From Flavobacteriaceae bacterium (GTDB lineage Bacteria > Bacteroidota > Bacteroidia > Flavobacteriales > Flavobacteriaceae), in NCBI GenBank assembly GCA_947451525.1, contig CANFZM010000003.1:1-64000 (forward strand): 64,000 nt of DNA, read 5' to 3'. A model generated the notes under the pieces. It saw only the letters and a program-made list of their open reading frames with translations. It made no database searches and had not been told where the DNA came from. Position 1 is the first letter of the stretch. Every line of letters begins with the position of its first letter. Of the stretch, positions 43,975 to 53,818 are shown piece after piece. The position numbers and the translations under genes are program-made.

Positions 43975-44916
43975 ATGACTACCAAAATATTAATTATTGG
44001 TGCTTGCGGACAAATAGGTACCGAACTCACCATGCAACTCCGTGCCGTTTATGGAAACGACAATGTGATTGCTTCCGACATTAGAAAGTTAAATAGCGAC
44101 ATTGTCAACAAAGGAATTTTCGAGGTAGTAAATGCTTTAGATTATAATCAAATTGAGCATTTAATTGAAAAATACCAAATTACGGATGTGTATTTAATGG
44201 CCGCTTTATTATCGGCTACAGCCGAAAAAAACCCTGCATTTGCTTGGGATTTAAATATGAATTCGTTGTTTCATGTTTTGAATTTAGCCAAAGCCAAAAA
44301 GATTAAAAAAGTGTTTTGGCCCTCAAGTATTGCCGTTTTCGGACCAACAACTCCAAGAGAAAATACGCCACAATATACCATCATGGAACCAACCACCGTT
44401 TACGGAATTAGTAAACAAACAGGGGAACGTTGGTGTGAATATTACCACCACCAATATGGGGTGGATGTGCGAAGCATTCGTTATCCGGGATTAATCAGTT
44501 GGACAACCGAGCCAGGTGGAGGCACTACCGATTATGCTGTAGATATTTACCATAAGGCTTTAGAAAACGGAACTTTTGAATGTTTTCTTTCGGAAGATAC
44601 CAAGTTGCCGATGATGTATATGGACGATGCCATTAGAGCAACCATAGAAATCATGCAAGCCGATAACGAAAAAGTAAAAATTCGTTCGGCTTATAATTTG
44701 GCTGGAATTAGTTTTACGCCTGCTCAAATTGCAGAAGAAATTAAAAAACACCTTCCGAATTTCACGATTACTTATAAACCTGATTTCCGTCAAAAGATTG
44801 CCGATAGTTGGCCTGCATCCATTGATGATTCTTTAGCAAGAGAAGATTGGGGTTGGAAACACCAATACGAAATGGATTCGATGACTACTATAATGTTGGA
44901 GAATTTAAAGAAATAG
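43975..44916 (+). CDS. tdh: short-chain L-threonine 3-dehydrogenase
   Basis: A 313-residue NAD-dependent epimerase-like dehydrogenase. GACGQIGTEL (9-18) is the NAD motif and YGISK (143-147) the YxxxK catalytic pair; RYPGLISW and STTDYAVDI-type (GTTDYAVDIYHKAL) segments fit the SDR-type threonine dehydrogenase first described in Flavobacterium frigidimaris. It oxidises threonine to 2-amino-3-ketobutyrate, the substrate of Kbl encoded at 51061. The open frame upstream of ATG 43975 is rejected because it spans the promoter (TATATTTG at 43949-43956). Confidence 0.85.
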   Translation: MTTKILIIGACGQIGTELTMQLRAVYGNDNVIASDIRKLNSDIVNKGIFEVVNALDYNQIEHLIEKYQITDVYLMAALLSATAEKNPAFAWDLNMNSLFHVLNLAKAKKIKKVFWPSSIAVFGPTTPRENTPQYTIMEPTTVYGISKQTGERWCEYYHHQYGVDVRSIRYPGLISWTTEPGGGTTDYAVDIYHKALENGTFECFLSEDTKLPMMYMDDAIRATIEIMQADNEKVKIRSAYNLAGISFTPAQIAEEIKKHLPNFTITYKPDFRQKIADSWPASIDDSLAREDWGWKHQYEMDSMTTIMLENLKK

Positions 44917-44922
44917 TATAAA

Positions 44923-44964
44923 AAACAAATCCTAATTAACTGCTTAATTAGGATTTGTTTTTTT
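44923..44964. terminator. bidirectional terminator
   Basis: A perfect 17-bp stem (44923-44939 with 44944-44960), 4-nt loop, and T-tracts on both strands. It serves the convergent tdh and sodB genes. Confidence 0.85.
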
Positions 44965-44979
44965 ACAATAGAATAAAGA

Positions 44980-45585
44980 TTATTTTTCTACAGCAAATCT
45001 TTTGGCAACTTCAGTCCAATTCACAACGTTGAAGAATGCTTCAATATAATCAGGACGACGGTTTTGGTAATGCAAATAGTAAGCATGTTCCCAAACGTCC
45101 ATTGCAAGAATTGGAGTTCCTCCACATCCAACACCTGGCATCAAAGGATTGTCTTGATTTGGTGTTCCGCAAACTTCCAGTTTTCCGTCTTTTACACAAA
45201 GCCAAGCCCAACCCGAACCGAATTGTGTTGCCCCCGCTTTAGAAAAAGCAGTTTTAAATTCTTCAAATGAACCAAAATCTTTTTCGATAGCCGCTAATAA
45301 TTCGCCTGAAGGCAAACCACCACCATTTGGAGACATTACAGTCCAAAATAAATTGTGGTTAAAAAATCCACCACCGTTATTTCGAACGGCCATTTTAGTC
45401 ATGTCTAGATTTTTAAGAATTTCTTCAATAGATTTTCCTTCTAAATCCGTTCCTGCAATAGCAGCATTTAAGTTGGTTGTGTAAGCATTATGATGTTTAG
45501 AATGGTGAATTTCCATTGTTCTTGCATCAATATGTGGCTCTAACGCATCGTAAGCGTAAGGTAATTGTGGTAATTCAAAGGCCAT
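44980..45585 (-). CDS. sodB: Fe/Mn superoxide dismutase
   Basis: A 201-residue enzyme that removes superoxide. Metal ligands are in [12 protein letters not shown] (His27), [11 protein letters not shown] (His), and [11 protein letters not shown] (Asp, His). GSGWAWL is also present. The ATG at 45583-45585 is preferred to the upstream in-frame ATG because it begins the family N-terminus ([15 protein letters not shown]). A minus-strand TAAATTTG box lies upstream. Confidence 0.95.
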   Translation of the reverse strand: MAFELPQLPYAYDALEPHIDARTMEIHHSKHHNAYTTNLNAAIAGTDLEGKSIEEILKNLDMTKMAVRNNGGGFFNHNLFWTVMSPNGGGLPSGELLAAIEKDFGSFEEFKTAFSKAGATQFGSGWAWLCVKDGKLEVCGTPNQDNPLMPGVGCGGTPILAMDVWEHAYYLHYQNRRPDYIEAFFNVVNWTEVAKRFAVEK

Positions 45586-45673
45586 AATATATTTGTTAAA
45601 GTTAGTATTAAAATTGACTTCAAATTTATACATTTATCTTTATAAAAGAAAACACTTTTTTTACATAAATCAC

Positions 45674-47119
45674 ATGAGAAAAAATATGCTAAAACTTAAT
45701 GATTCAAAAACGAGATTTGTATTGCTATTTCTTTTGATTGCAATAAATTCCTTTTCACAAACTTTTTTCAAATACAAAATTAGCAAAACCTATTGCGTTT
45801 TTAATTTTATGGAAACATCAATTGGCTCCCACGGCACTTCAATTACATTAGAAAAATTCATTCAAGAAAACACAAAAAACGACATTGAGTTTGGAAAATT
45901 ATGCGAGGAGTATAAAAAAATAAATTTATACAATCAGTTCAAATTTGATGGTTTTCCAGAAGATAGAAATAATTATGGAAATTCTTTTGATATTATTTCT
46001 ATGAATGCTGTAAATTCCTCTAATCTAGAAGAATTCAAACAAAAAAATCTAGGATTAATAACCATTTCAGATAATGAAAAACTTTATGAAATATTAAAAA
46101 AGGTAGAAAAACTATATGAAAAACTAATTTGGAAGGAAAGCGAAAAAATATTAAAAAGCCAATTAAAAGAACTTTCAAAATACGAAAAAAATAACGCTTC
46201 CATATTTCAAAAATTCAATCGTTTTTATAACTCCTCTTGGACAGAAAAAACACCTTTTAACGTTGTAATCTATCCAATTCCTGGTAGTAAAGGAAATACA
46301 ACAGCAACGCCACACATCAATGCTTTGTGCGTAAGTATTTTAACAGAAGATAAGGATAGGGTAGGAATAAATGGCGTAGCACTTCATGAAATGTGTCATG
46401 TTTTATATCAAAATCAATCCAAAGAAGTACAAAGTCAACTAGATAACTATTTCAAGGAGAACCAATCTATTTATTCTAAACAGGCTTATACTTATATTAA
46501 TGAAGCATTAGCAACAGCCCTTGGAAATGGCTATGCCTATAAAGAAATGAATGGTAAAATTGATGAATCCGAATGGTATGCTGATGAAACAATAAATGGT
46601 TTTGCAAAGGCAATTTACCCACTGGTTGAAGATTATTTGCAAAAAAATAAAACAATTGATAAGGAATTCATTGACAAATCAATTCAATTATTTTCAGAAA
46701 AATTTCCAAATTCAATTTATAATTATGCGCAATCCTTGAATAAAACAATAGTTTATTATGATGATTTTGAAGAAAATGAACTTGTAAATCAGTTGGATAA
46801 CTATTTTCAGATTTCCAATATAAATCAATCCTCTCCAATACTTCATCCTTATAGTATTGAAAGTATAACGAGTAATAATGATAATCAATTCTTTATTATT
46901 GATACGAATCAAAATGAAACATTAAAAAGTCTTTCAGAATATTTTCCTGAAATAAATGCGATTAAATTTGAAAAAACTCCTTTAAATTTAAGTTTTATTG
47001 ATAAAAAAAAGAGGACCGTTATTATGTTAGTTTTGAACAATAAAAGCGAATTAGATTTAGAGTTGAAAAAAATGAAGGAAAAACAATTTTTCAATTCAAA
47101 GCAATTAATTCAGAAGTAA
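45674..47119 (+). CDS. secreted protein with HExxH zinc-peptidase motif, unknown family
   Basis: A 481-residue exported protein (signal peptide about 14-29, cleavage near SFSQ). The motif HEMCH (238-242) in NGVALHEMCHVLYQ is followed by NEALA with Glu277, 35 residues further on, a spacing found in gluzincin-type metallopeptidases. I do not recognise the family. The rest is rich in Lys, Asn and Glu and gives no domain. Divergent from sodB. Peptidase activity is a strong guess, not established. Confidence 0.6.
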   Translation: MRKNMLKLNDSKTRFVLLFLLIAINSFSQTFFKYKISKTYCVFNFMETSIGSHGTSITLEKFIQENTKNDIEFGKLCEEYKKINLYNQFKFDGFPEDRNNYGNSFDIISMNAVNSSNLEEFKQKNLGLITISDNEKLYEILKKVEKLYEKLIWKESEKILKSQLKELSKYEKNNASIFQKFNRFYNSSWTEKTPFNVVIYPIPGSKGNTTATPHINALCVSILTEDKDRVGINGVALHEMCHVLYQNQSKEVQSQLDNYFKENQSIYSKQAYTYINEALATALGNGYAYKEMNGKIDESEWYADETINGFAKAIYPLVEDYLQKNKTIDKEFIDKSIQLFSEKFPNSIYNYAQSLNKTIVYYDDFEENELVNQLDNYFQISNINQSSPILHPYSIESITSNNDNQFFIIDTNQNETLKSLSEYFPEINAIKFEKTPLNLSFIDKKKRTVIMLVLNNKSELDLELKKMKEKQFFNSKQLIQK

Positions 47120-47200
47120 ATCAATGCCAAATTCGTGTCTAAATAATTAAAATTGAATTACATTTATCCAATTAAATTTTAAACCTTTCGGAGATATATC

Positions 47201-50200
47201 ATGACGATCCATAAACCAGCATTTTCTATATACGACGCATCGGCAGGCTCCGGAAAAACCTATACTTTGGTAAAAGAATACCTTAAAATTATTCTGTTAG
47301 CCACAAAAAACGATGCCTACCGAAACATACTTGCCATTACGTTTACCAACAAAGCGGTACACGAAATGAAAAGTCGTGTGGTAGAAAGTTTGTCGGGATT
47401 TGCTTCAGAAACTCCTTCGGAAAAAGCGTTGCAGTTGATGCAAAATATTAATGCAGAAACCAATTTGAGTTTGATAGATATTCAAGCCAAAGCCAAAAGC
47501 ATCATCAAAAATCTGATTCATAATTATGCCGCTTTTGATATTTCTACCATTGATAAATTCACGCACAAAGTTATTCGGGCTTTTGCACACGATTTAAATT
47601 TACCCATCACTTTTGAAGTTTCTTTGGATACCGAAAATCTGTTAACGGAAGCCGTAGATGCTATTATTGCGCAAGCCGGGGAAGATGAAATTTTGACGAA
47701 TTTGTTAGTAGATTTCACCATGGAAAAAACCGACGAAGATAAATCGTGGGATGTTTCTCGGGAAATTATGGATACCGGAAGAATGATTTTAAACGAAAAC
47801 AATCGCGAAGAAATCACGCATTTTAATACTAAAACGATTACCGAATTTGTAGAAATTAAAGCCAAACTTGGTGCTCTTTCAAAAGAAATTGAAGACGAAA
47901 CGGTTGCATTAGCAAATGAAGCCTTGGCGCTAATTGACAAAAACGGAATCGATTTAAAATCTTTTTCTGCCGGACATTTCCCTCGCCATTTGGTGAGTAT
48001 TCAAGAGCGAAAATTCAACCCTGCCAATAAAATGTATAGCGAAGTTGACGATATAAAAATCAATAAAACGGCTAGGGATTCGGCTAGTATCGAAAATATT
48101 ATCCCCGATTTATTATCTCTTTTATCCGAAGTGTATCAAAAATTTGAAAAGAGAAATTTCTACGAAGCCTTTCTGAAAAATATAACGCCACTTTCGTTGT
48201 TGAATACCGTTAGTAATGAGTTGGCTAAAATCCAAAAAGAACAAAATATTCTTTCTATTGCCGAGTTCAATAAGTTGATTAACGAACAAATTCAGAACCA
48301 ACCCGCGCCTTTTATTTACGAGCGATTGGGGGAACGCTACAAGCATTTTTTTATGGATGAATTTCAGGATACTTCCGAAATGCAATGGCAAAACCTGATT
48401 CCGTTAATTGATAATGCGCTAGTGAGCGAAGACCTGCAGGGGGAACGAGGTTCGTTGATGCTTGTTGGCGACCCCAAACAATCCATTTACCGTTGGCGGG
48501 GTGGAAAAGCCGAGCAATTTATTGCATTAAGCAAAGATATAAATCCGTTTAACAACCCCGATAAAACGGCATTTACCTTAGATACCAATTATAGAAGTTA
48601 TTCGGAGGTCATTGATTTCAATAATGATTTCTTTCAGTTTTTATCGAAAGAATTTGTCAATGAAGATTACAAAGATTTGTATCTGAACCATAGCCGTCAA
48701 AAAACCAACACCAAAAAAGGAGGTTTTGTGTCGATTTCGTTTCTTCCAAAAATAGAGGAAGAAGAATTGGATGAAGATAGTTTGGATAAAAACGAACTCT
48801 ATTTGGAGGCTACTATTAAGAAAATTGAAGAAGCAAAAACGAATGGTTTTAAGAATAAAGATATTGTTATTTTAACAAGAAAAAAATCCCAAGGAACTGC
48901 CATTGCCAATTACTTAACCGAAAACGGAATTTCGATTCTTTCTTCTGAAAGTTTGTTGATTGGTGCCTCGTCGGAAGTGCAATGTGTGATTAACATTTTA
49001 CGTTATTTGAAAAACAGTAACGATCAAGAAGCCAAAGCCAATTTCTTATATTATTTGGCTAACAACCAGCAAGACCAACTAGAAATTCATGATTTTATCG
49101 CACAAGGAATTGGACATAGAAACGAGAAGGATTTTCAAACTTGGTTAATGCAATTCGGATTGGATTTTTCTTTCGAAAACAGCAGAAAAAAATCCTTGTA
49201 TGAGGCAACAGAAATTATTATTAGAAAAATGATAAGCCCCCCAACCCCCAAAGGGGGAGTTGATAAACTTTCTGGACAATCTACATCTGCGGCAACTGCT
49301 CCCCCTTCGGGGGCGGGGGGGGCTTATATTCAATATTTTCTAGATATTGTTCTAGAACGTGACATAAAAAACCAAGCGGGAATCTCCGATTTCTTGAATT
49401 ATTGGGATAAAAACGGAGAAAAATTAAGCATTCCATCGCCTGAAGGAAACGATGCTGTTCGGATAATGACCATTCATAAATCGAAAGGATTGGAGTTTCC
49501 GGTGGTGATTTTTCCTTTTGCAGAAGAGGATTTCAGCCGTGGTCCGAAGGAAAAAATTTGGCTTAATGCCGATGAAGAAATTGTTGGTTTGCCCAAAGCA
49601 CTAGTCGATAAAAGCAGTAAAGTAGAAGGTTATGGAGCAGATGCTTCTCAAATTTATAACCAGAAAAAGCAAGAAGATTTGTTGGATACAGTTAACGTGC
49701 TTTATGTTGCTTTAACGCGTGCCGAAGAACAATTGCACGTAATTTCGGCAATGAATATCAAGAAAGACGGCACTTTACCTAAAAATTTATCGTCTTTTTT
49801 TATTGAATTTTTACAAGATAAAGGCTTTGAGGAAACGAAACTTAATTATGAATTTGGTAACCCCGAAAAATTATCCCTTGACGATAAGAAAGTAAAAGAA
49901 ACACAAACCATTCCACAAGTTGCTGCGACTTTGAATCCGAAAAACATCAAAATTGCCCAGCGCGAAAGTGTAATGTGGAACACCAAACAACAAAATGCAA
50001 TTGAATACGGAAATACCATCCACGAAATTTTATCTTTTGTAAAAACTAAAAACGATATTGATTTGGCGATTTCTAAAGCCATTGAAAACGGTTTGATTGT
50101 TTTTAATCAAAAAGAAGAAGTGTCTAAAACCATCCATGAAATTGTAAACCATCACGATTTGGCAGACTTTTTCTCGGCAGGAACAAAAGTTTTAAATGAG

Positions 50201-50422
50201 CAAACCATCATCCAAAAAGAAGGAAATTTAGTAAAACCAGATAGAATGGTAATTAATAGTTCCAACGAAATTTATTTATTGGATTATAAAACGGGTTCGC
50301 ATTTGCCTAAATACCAAGTGCAATTAGAAAATTATCAAAAAGCCATTGAAGACATGGGATGTAAAGTGGTTAAAAAATTACTTATATATATAGGAGAAGG
50401 GATTGAAATTGTAAATCTTTAA
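47201..50422 (+). CDS. addA: AddA-like helicase-nuclease (UvrD family)
   Basis: A 1073-residue protein for recombinational repair of double-strand breaks. Motif I is ASAGSGKT (13-20), motif Ia ITFTNKAVHEMKSR, motif II FMDEFQDTSEMQW, motif III GDPKQSIYRWRGG, and motifs V/VI lie in TIHKSKGLEFPVV and ALTRAEEQLHV. The C-terminal nuclease has PDRMVI...LLDYKTG. Residues about 678-709 come from a GC-rich palindromic insertion. Its partner AddB is encoded at 53819. Confidence 0.92.
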   Translation: MTIHKPAFSIYDASAGSGKTYTLVKEYLKIILLATKNDAYRNILAITFTNKAVHEMKSRVVESLSGFASETPSEKALQLMQNINAETNLSLIDIQAKAKSIIKNLIHNYAAFDISTIDKFTHKVIRAFAHDLNLPITFEVSLDTENLLTEAVDAIIAQAGEDEILTNLLVDFTMEKTDEDKSWDVSREIMDTGRMILNENNREEITHFNTKTITEFVEIKAKLGALSKEIEDETVALANEALALIDKNGIDLKSFSAGHFPRHLVSIQERKFNPANKMYSEVDDIKINKTARDSASIENIIPDLLSLLSEVYQKFEKRNFYEAFLKNITPLSLLNTVSNELAKIQKEQNILSIAEFNKLINEQIQNQPAPFIYERLGERYKHFFMDEFQDTSEMQWQNLIPLIDNALVSEDLQGERGSLMLVGDPKQSIYRWRGGKAEQFIALSKDINPFNNPDKTAFTLDTNYRSYSEVIDFNNDFFQFLSKEFVNEDYKDLYLNHSRQKTNTKKGGFVSISFLPKIEEEELDEDSLDKNELYLEATIKKIEEAKTNGFKNKDIVILTRKKSQGTAIANYLTENGISILSSESLLIGASSEVQCVINILRYLKNSNDQEAKANFLYYLANNQQDQLEIHDFIAQGIGHRNEKDFQTWLMQFGLDFSFENSRKKSLYEATEIIIRKMISPPTPKGGVDKLSGQSTSAATAPPSGAGGAYIQYFLDIVLERDIKNQAGISDFLNYWDKNGEKLSIPSPEGNDAVRIMTIHKSKGLEFPVVIFPFAEEDFSRGPKEKIWLNADEEIVGLPKALVDKSSKVEGYGADASQIYNQKKQEDLLDTVNVLYVALTRAEEQLHVISAMNIKKDGTLPKNLSSFFIEFLQDKGFEETKLNYEFGNPEKLSLDDKKVKETQTIPQVAATLNPKNIKIAQRESVMWNTKQQNAIEYGNTIHEILSFVKTKNDIDLAISKAIENGLIVFNQKEEVSKTIHEIVNHHDLADFFSAGTKVLNEQTIIQKEGNLVKPDRMVINSSNEIYLLDYKTGSHLPKYQVQLENYQKAIEDMGCKVVKKLLIYIGEGIEIVNL
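49234..49325. repeat. GC-rich palindromic element inside addA
   Basis: AAGCCCCCCAACCCCCAAAG and the right end CCCTTCGGGGGCGGGGG are inverted. The 92-bp segment is far richer in G and C than its surroundings and is read in frame as SPPTPKGGVDKLSGQ... to PPSGAGGA. It resembles a type of intergenic palindrome that I recall from other Bacteroidota. Confidence 0.8.
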
Positions 50423-50425
50423 ATT

Positions 50426-51004
50426 ATGAAAATAACATTTAAATTTTTCACCACTTTTTTATTTCTGATTTTCTTTTCGTGCTCAAAAAATGAAAAAAGT
50501 GTAAAAGTTGTTACAAATGATTCTATCCCTAAAAAGTATCAAATTGTTGATTCAAGGAAAGATTCAATCAGAAAGAAAACACTTTTTAAATTAAAAAGAA
50601 TTTATGAGTTTGATAATTATCCAATTGAATTATATTCCGGGAATTTAGCAAAGCCAAATTTTGAGAGTAATGAGTTTGCAAAAGATAAAGAATATGTTGA
50701 ATTAATAAAAAAAGGCTGTAAGGAAAATGGAATAAATTATGCAGGACATTATACTATTGTACAGATGAGTTGCGGGTGTATGTGTGAGCACTTTTTTATG
50801 ATTGATAGGATTACTGGTAAAATTTACAACGATTTTAAACCACATCAAGATGGATGTTATGGTTATTTATATAAAAAAAATAGTGCTCTAATAATAGGAA
50901 ACTCAAGCGCTTTTGTAGATGATAAGCACGAATATTACGGAGAGCCTTTTGAAGAGCCTGTGTTTTATTTATGGAAAAAGGATAATTTTATTCAACTAAA
51001 ATAA
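50426..51004 (+). CDS. lipoprotein with YAGHY-CGCMC motif, unknown
   Basis: A 192-residue lipoprotein (lipobox FFSC, Cys19). The conserved-looking part is NYAGHYTIVQMSCGCMCEHF, which resembles the NFAGHYT...CGxxC motif of small exported proteins of unknown function. It starts 4 bp after addA and may be co-transcribed, but no functional link to repair is evident. Confidence 0.7.
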   Translation: MKITFKFFTTFLFLIFFSCSKNEKSVKVVTNDSIPKKYQIVDSRKDSIRKKTLFKLKRIYEFDNYPIELYSGNLAKPNFESNEFAKDKEYVELIKKGCKENGINYAGHYTIVQMSCGCMCEHFFMIDRITGKIYNDFKPHQDGCYGYLYKKNSALIIGNSSAFVDDKHEYYGEPFEEPVFYLWKKDNFIQLK

Positions 51005-51035
51005 GACCTTTGCGACTTAGTGCCTTCGTGGCAAT
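51004..51035. repeat. CGCAAAG-family half element
   Basis: GACCTTTGCGACTTAGTGCCTTCGTGGCAA is one arm of the family seen complete at 36667-36728. It lies between the lipoprotein gene and kbl. Confidence 0.5.
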
Positions 51036-51060
51036 TAACAAAAACAAAACAAACTAAAAT

Positions 51061-52251
51061 ATGTACGGAAAGATTCAACAACACTTGCAAAACGAATTGC
51101 AAACCATTCAGGATAATGGTATTTTTAAACGAGAACGCATTATTACATCGCCACAAGGAGCAGAAATCACCGTTAATGGCGAAACCGTTTTAAATTTTTG
51201 TGCCAACAATTATTTAGGATTGTCCTCGCATCCCGAGGTGATTCAGGCTGCCAAAGACGCTTTAGATTCGCATGGTTTCGGAATGTCATCGGTGCGTTTT
51301 ATCTGTGGAACCCAAGATATTCATAAAACTTTAGAAAAAAAGATAGCCGATTTCTACGGAACGGAAGACACTATATTATATGCTGCTGCTTTTGATGCTA
51401 ACGGAGGTGTTTTTGAACCTTTATTAGGAGAAGAAGATTGTATTATTTCCGATAGTTTAAACCATGCTTCTATTATTGATGGAGTTCGTTTGTGTAAAGC
51501 AGCGCGTTACCGTTATGAAAATTCCAATATGGAAGATTTAGAACAACAATTGATTAAAGCAACTGAAGCCGGACATCGTTTCAAACTAATAGTTACCGAC
51601 GGAGTTTTCTCCATGGACGGATTGGTAGCGCCGTTAGATAAAATCTGTGATTTAGCAGATAAATACGATGCTTTAGTAATGGTAGATGAATGCCATGCGG
51701 CTGGATTTATTGGTGCTACAGGCAAAGGAACACTAGAGGCCAAAGGTGTTATGGGACGCGTAGATATTATCACCGGAACTTTAGGGAAAGCACTTGGTGG
51801 CGCTATGGGTGGCTATACTACTGCCAAAAAAGAAGTGATTGAAATCTTACGCCAACGATCTCGTCCGTATTTGTTTTCCAATTCTTTAGCGCCTGCAATA
51901 GTTGGGGCTTCTATTAAAGTGTTTGAACTTTTAGAAAAAGATACTACTTTAAGAGATAAACTAGAATGGAATACCAATTATTTCAAAGCAGGATTACGAG
52001 CAGCAGGAATTGATTTTATTGATGGAGACTCTGCAATTGTGCCAGTTATGCTATACGACGCAAAACTTTCGCAAGTCATGGCAGATGAATTATTAAAGAA
52101 AGGAATTTATGTAATTGGATTCTTTTATCCTGTAGTCCCTAAAGATAAAGCGAGAATAAGAGTACAACTTTCTGCAGCACATACTAAATACCATTTAGAC
52201 CAAGCAATAAAAGCATTTACAGAGGTTGGGAAGTCATTAAAAATCATATAA
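51061..52251 (+). CDS. kbl: glycine C-acetyltransferase (2-amino-3-ketobutyrate CoA ligase)
   Basis: A 396-residue PLP enzyme that splits 2-amino-3-ketobutyrate to glycine and acetyl-CoA. The PLP lysine is in [13 protein letters not shown], with [11 protein letters not shown] and [11 protein letters not shown] also typical of alpha-oxoamine synthases. Length equals E. coli Kbl (398). Together with Tdh at 43975 it completes threonine breakdown. 8-amino-7-oxononanoate synthase is similar, but the N-terminal FKRERII and the Tdh neighbour favour Kbl. Confidence 0.93.
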   Translation: MYGKIQQHLQNELQTIQDNGIFKRERIITSPQGAEITVNGETVLNFCANNYLGLSSHPEVIQAAKDALDSHGFGMSSVRFICGTQDIHKTLEKKIADFYGTEDTILYAAAFDANGGVFEPLLGEEDCIISDSLNHASIIDGVRLCKAARYRYENSNMEDLEQQLIKATEAGHRFKLIVTDGVFSMDGLVAPLDKICDLADKYDALVMVDECHAAGFIGATGKGTLEAKGVMGRVDIITGTLGKALGGAMGGYTTAKKEVIEILRQRSRPYLFSNSLAPAIVGASIKVFELLEKDTTLRDKLEWNTNYFKAGLRAAGIDFIDGDSAIVPVMLYDAKLSQVMADELLKKGIYVIGFFYPVVPKDKARIRVQLSAAHTKYHLDQAIKAFTEVGKSLKII

Positions 52252-52274
52252 TGTAGAATTTTAGCTCCAACATT

Positions 52275-52304
52275 TTGATAATTCATTTATTGGTGTTACT
52301 TTTG
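52275..52304 (+). promoter_or_regulatory. ompA promoter
   Basis: TTG (52275-52277) and TACTTTTG (52297-52304) are 19 nt apart. The ATG follows at 52340, leaving a leader of about 30 nt. Confidence 0.75.
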
Positions 52305-52339
52305 CATAATTATATATTTATAATCTAACAAAATTAAGT

Positions 52340-53755
52340 ATGAAACATCTTAACAAATTAGTTGCTTTATTAATGCTTTTGGGACTAAGTTCTCAAGCAC
52401 AAGACAGTGACAACACATGGGCTATTTCGTTTGGTGCAAACGCGGTAGACGGAGGCAGAGTAAGCGCTGCATCAAGTATTAAAGATCAATTTTCTCAGTA
52501 TTTCGACGCAAAACAATATTGGAGTGTTATTCCTTCAGTATCTACGTTAACTGTGTCTAAATATGTTGGGGATAATTTCTCTTTTGGAGTTACAGGTTCT
52601 GTAAACAAAATCAATAAACTAGCTGGAGATAGAATTTATGATTCAGCATCTAATACAAGTACTTATCCAGTAACTAATCCTGGAGATTTAATGTATTATG
52701 GAGTAGACGGTGTTGTAAAATACAGCTTCATGTCTTTAATTAAATCTAATACAGTTGAGCCTTCTGCACATATTGGTGGAGGTTATACTTGGTTAGGTGA
52801 TGCTTCTGCAGGAACAATCAATGGAGGTTTAGGTTTAACTTATTGGTTATCTAAACAAGTTGGTTTGTCTTTGACTTCAACTTACAAACATTCATTTGAT
52901 GATTCAAGAAATCCTACATTTGATGTTCCAACTCATATGCAACATACAGCAGGTCTTATCTTCAAATTTGGAGCTAAAGATGCTGACGGAGACGGAATCT
53001 ACGATCGTTTAGATGCTTGTCCTGAAACTGCAGGTCCTAAAGAATTTAATGGTTGTCCTGATACAGACGGAGACAAAATCATCGATAAAGATGATGCTTG
53101 TCCTACTGAAGCTGGTTTGGCTGCTTTCAATGGTTGTCCTGATACTGATGGTGATGGTGTTGCTGATAAAGACGATGCTTGTCCTGAAGTTGCTGGTGTT
53201 AAAGCACTAGGTGGATGTCCAGATGCTGATGGAGATGGTATTGCTGATAAAGCAGACAAATGTCCACAAGTAAAAGGTCCTAAAGAAAACGGTGGTTGTC
53301 CTTGGCCAGATAGAGATGGAGATAAAGTTCTTGATAAAGATGACAAATGTCCAGATGTTGCTGGAACTGTTGCTAATCAAGGTTGTCCAGAAGTAACTGA
53401 CGAAGCTATCAAAAAATTGAACGAATATGCTAAAACTATCTTGTTTGATAGTGGTAAAGCTTCATTCCAAAAACAAACTTTCCCAGTATTGCAATCAATT
53501 ACTGCTATATTAAAAGAATATCCAAGTGCTAAATTCAGCATCGAAGGACATACTGATAATACAGGTAAAGAGGCTACAAACCAAAAATTATCTGAAGAAA
53601 GAGCTGCTGCTGTAAAAGGTTATTTAGTTGAAAATGGTGTTGCTGCTGACAGATTAACTTCTGCTGGTTTTGGTCAAACTAAACCAATCGATTCTAATAA
53701 AACTAAAGCTGGTAAAGCCAACAATAGAAGAGTTGAAGTGAAATTAGTAAAATAA
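52340..53755 (+). CDS. OmpA family outer-membrane protein with thrombospondin type-3 repeats
   Basis: A 471-residue protein. A signal peptide (to about LSSQAQ) precedes an eight-strand-like beta-barrel (about 22-205). Five calcium-binding TSP3 repeats follow ([17 protein letters not shown] and similar, about 214-350). The C-terminal OmpA domain binds peptidoglycan ([29 protein letters not shown]). It is likely one of the abundant outer-membrane proteins; the good promoter and clean terminator agree. Confidence 0.95.
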   Translation: MKHLNKLVALLMLLGLSSQAQDSDNTWAISFGANAVDGGRVSAASSIKDQFSQYFDAKQYWSVIPSVSTLTVSKYVGDNFSFGVTGSVNKINKLAGDRIYDSASNTSTYPVTNPGDLMYYGVDGVVKYSFMSLIKSNTVEPSAHIGGGYTWLGDASAGTINGGLGLTYWLSKQVGLSLTSTYKHSFDDSRNPTFDVPTHMQHTAGLIFKFGAKDADGDGIYDRLDACPETAGPKEFNGCPDTDGDKIIDKDDACPTEAGLAAFNGCPDTDGDGVADKDDACPEVAGVKALGGCPDADGDGIADKADKCPQVKGPKENGGCPWPDRDGDKVLDKDDKCPDVAGTVANQGCPEVTDEAIKKLNEYAKTILFDSGKASFQKQTFPVLQSITAILKEYPSAKFSIEGHTDNTGKEATNQKLSEERAAAVKGYLVENGVAADRLTSAGFGQTKPIDSNKTKAGKANNRRVEVKLVK

Positions 53756-53780
53756 TTTCTTCCAAAATATTTTTAAGAAA

Positions 53781-53807
53781 CGCCCCGATATTCGGGGCGT
53801 TTTTTTT
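53781..53807 (+). terminator. strong terminator after ompA
   Basis: CGCCCCGA-TAT-TCGGGGCG followed by eight T residues, 25 nt after the stop codon. A textbook intrinsic terminator. Confidence 0.92.
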
Positions 53808-53818
53808 ATATTTATCCT

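Noticed and set aside
43800..44033. 78-codon extension of the mfd-linked lipoprotein
   Set aside because: It covers the tdh start and promoter on the other strand; the lipobox requires the start at 43799.
52999..53346. 115-codon minus-strand frame opposite ompA
   Set aside because: It mirrors the TSP3 repeats of ompA, which leave the other strand open by codon bias; no independent evidence.
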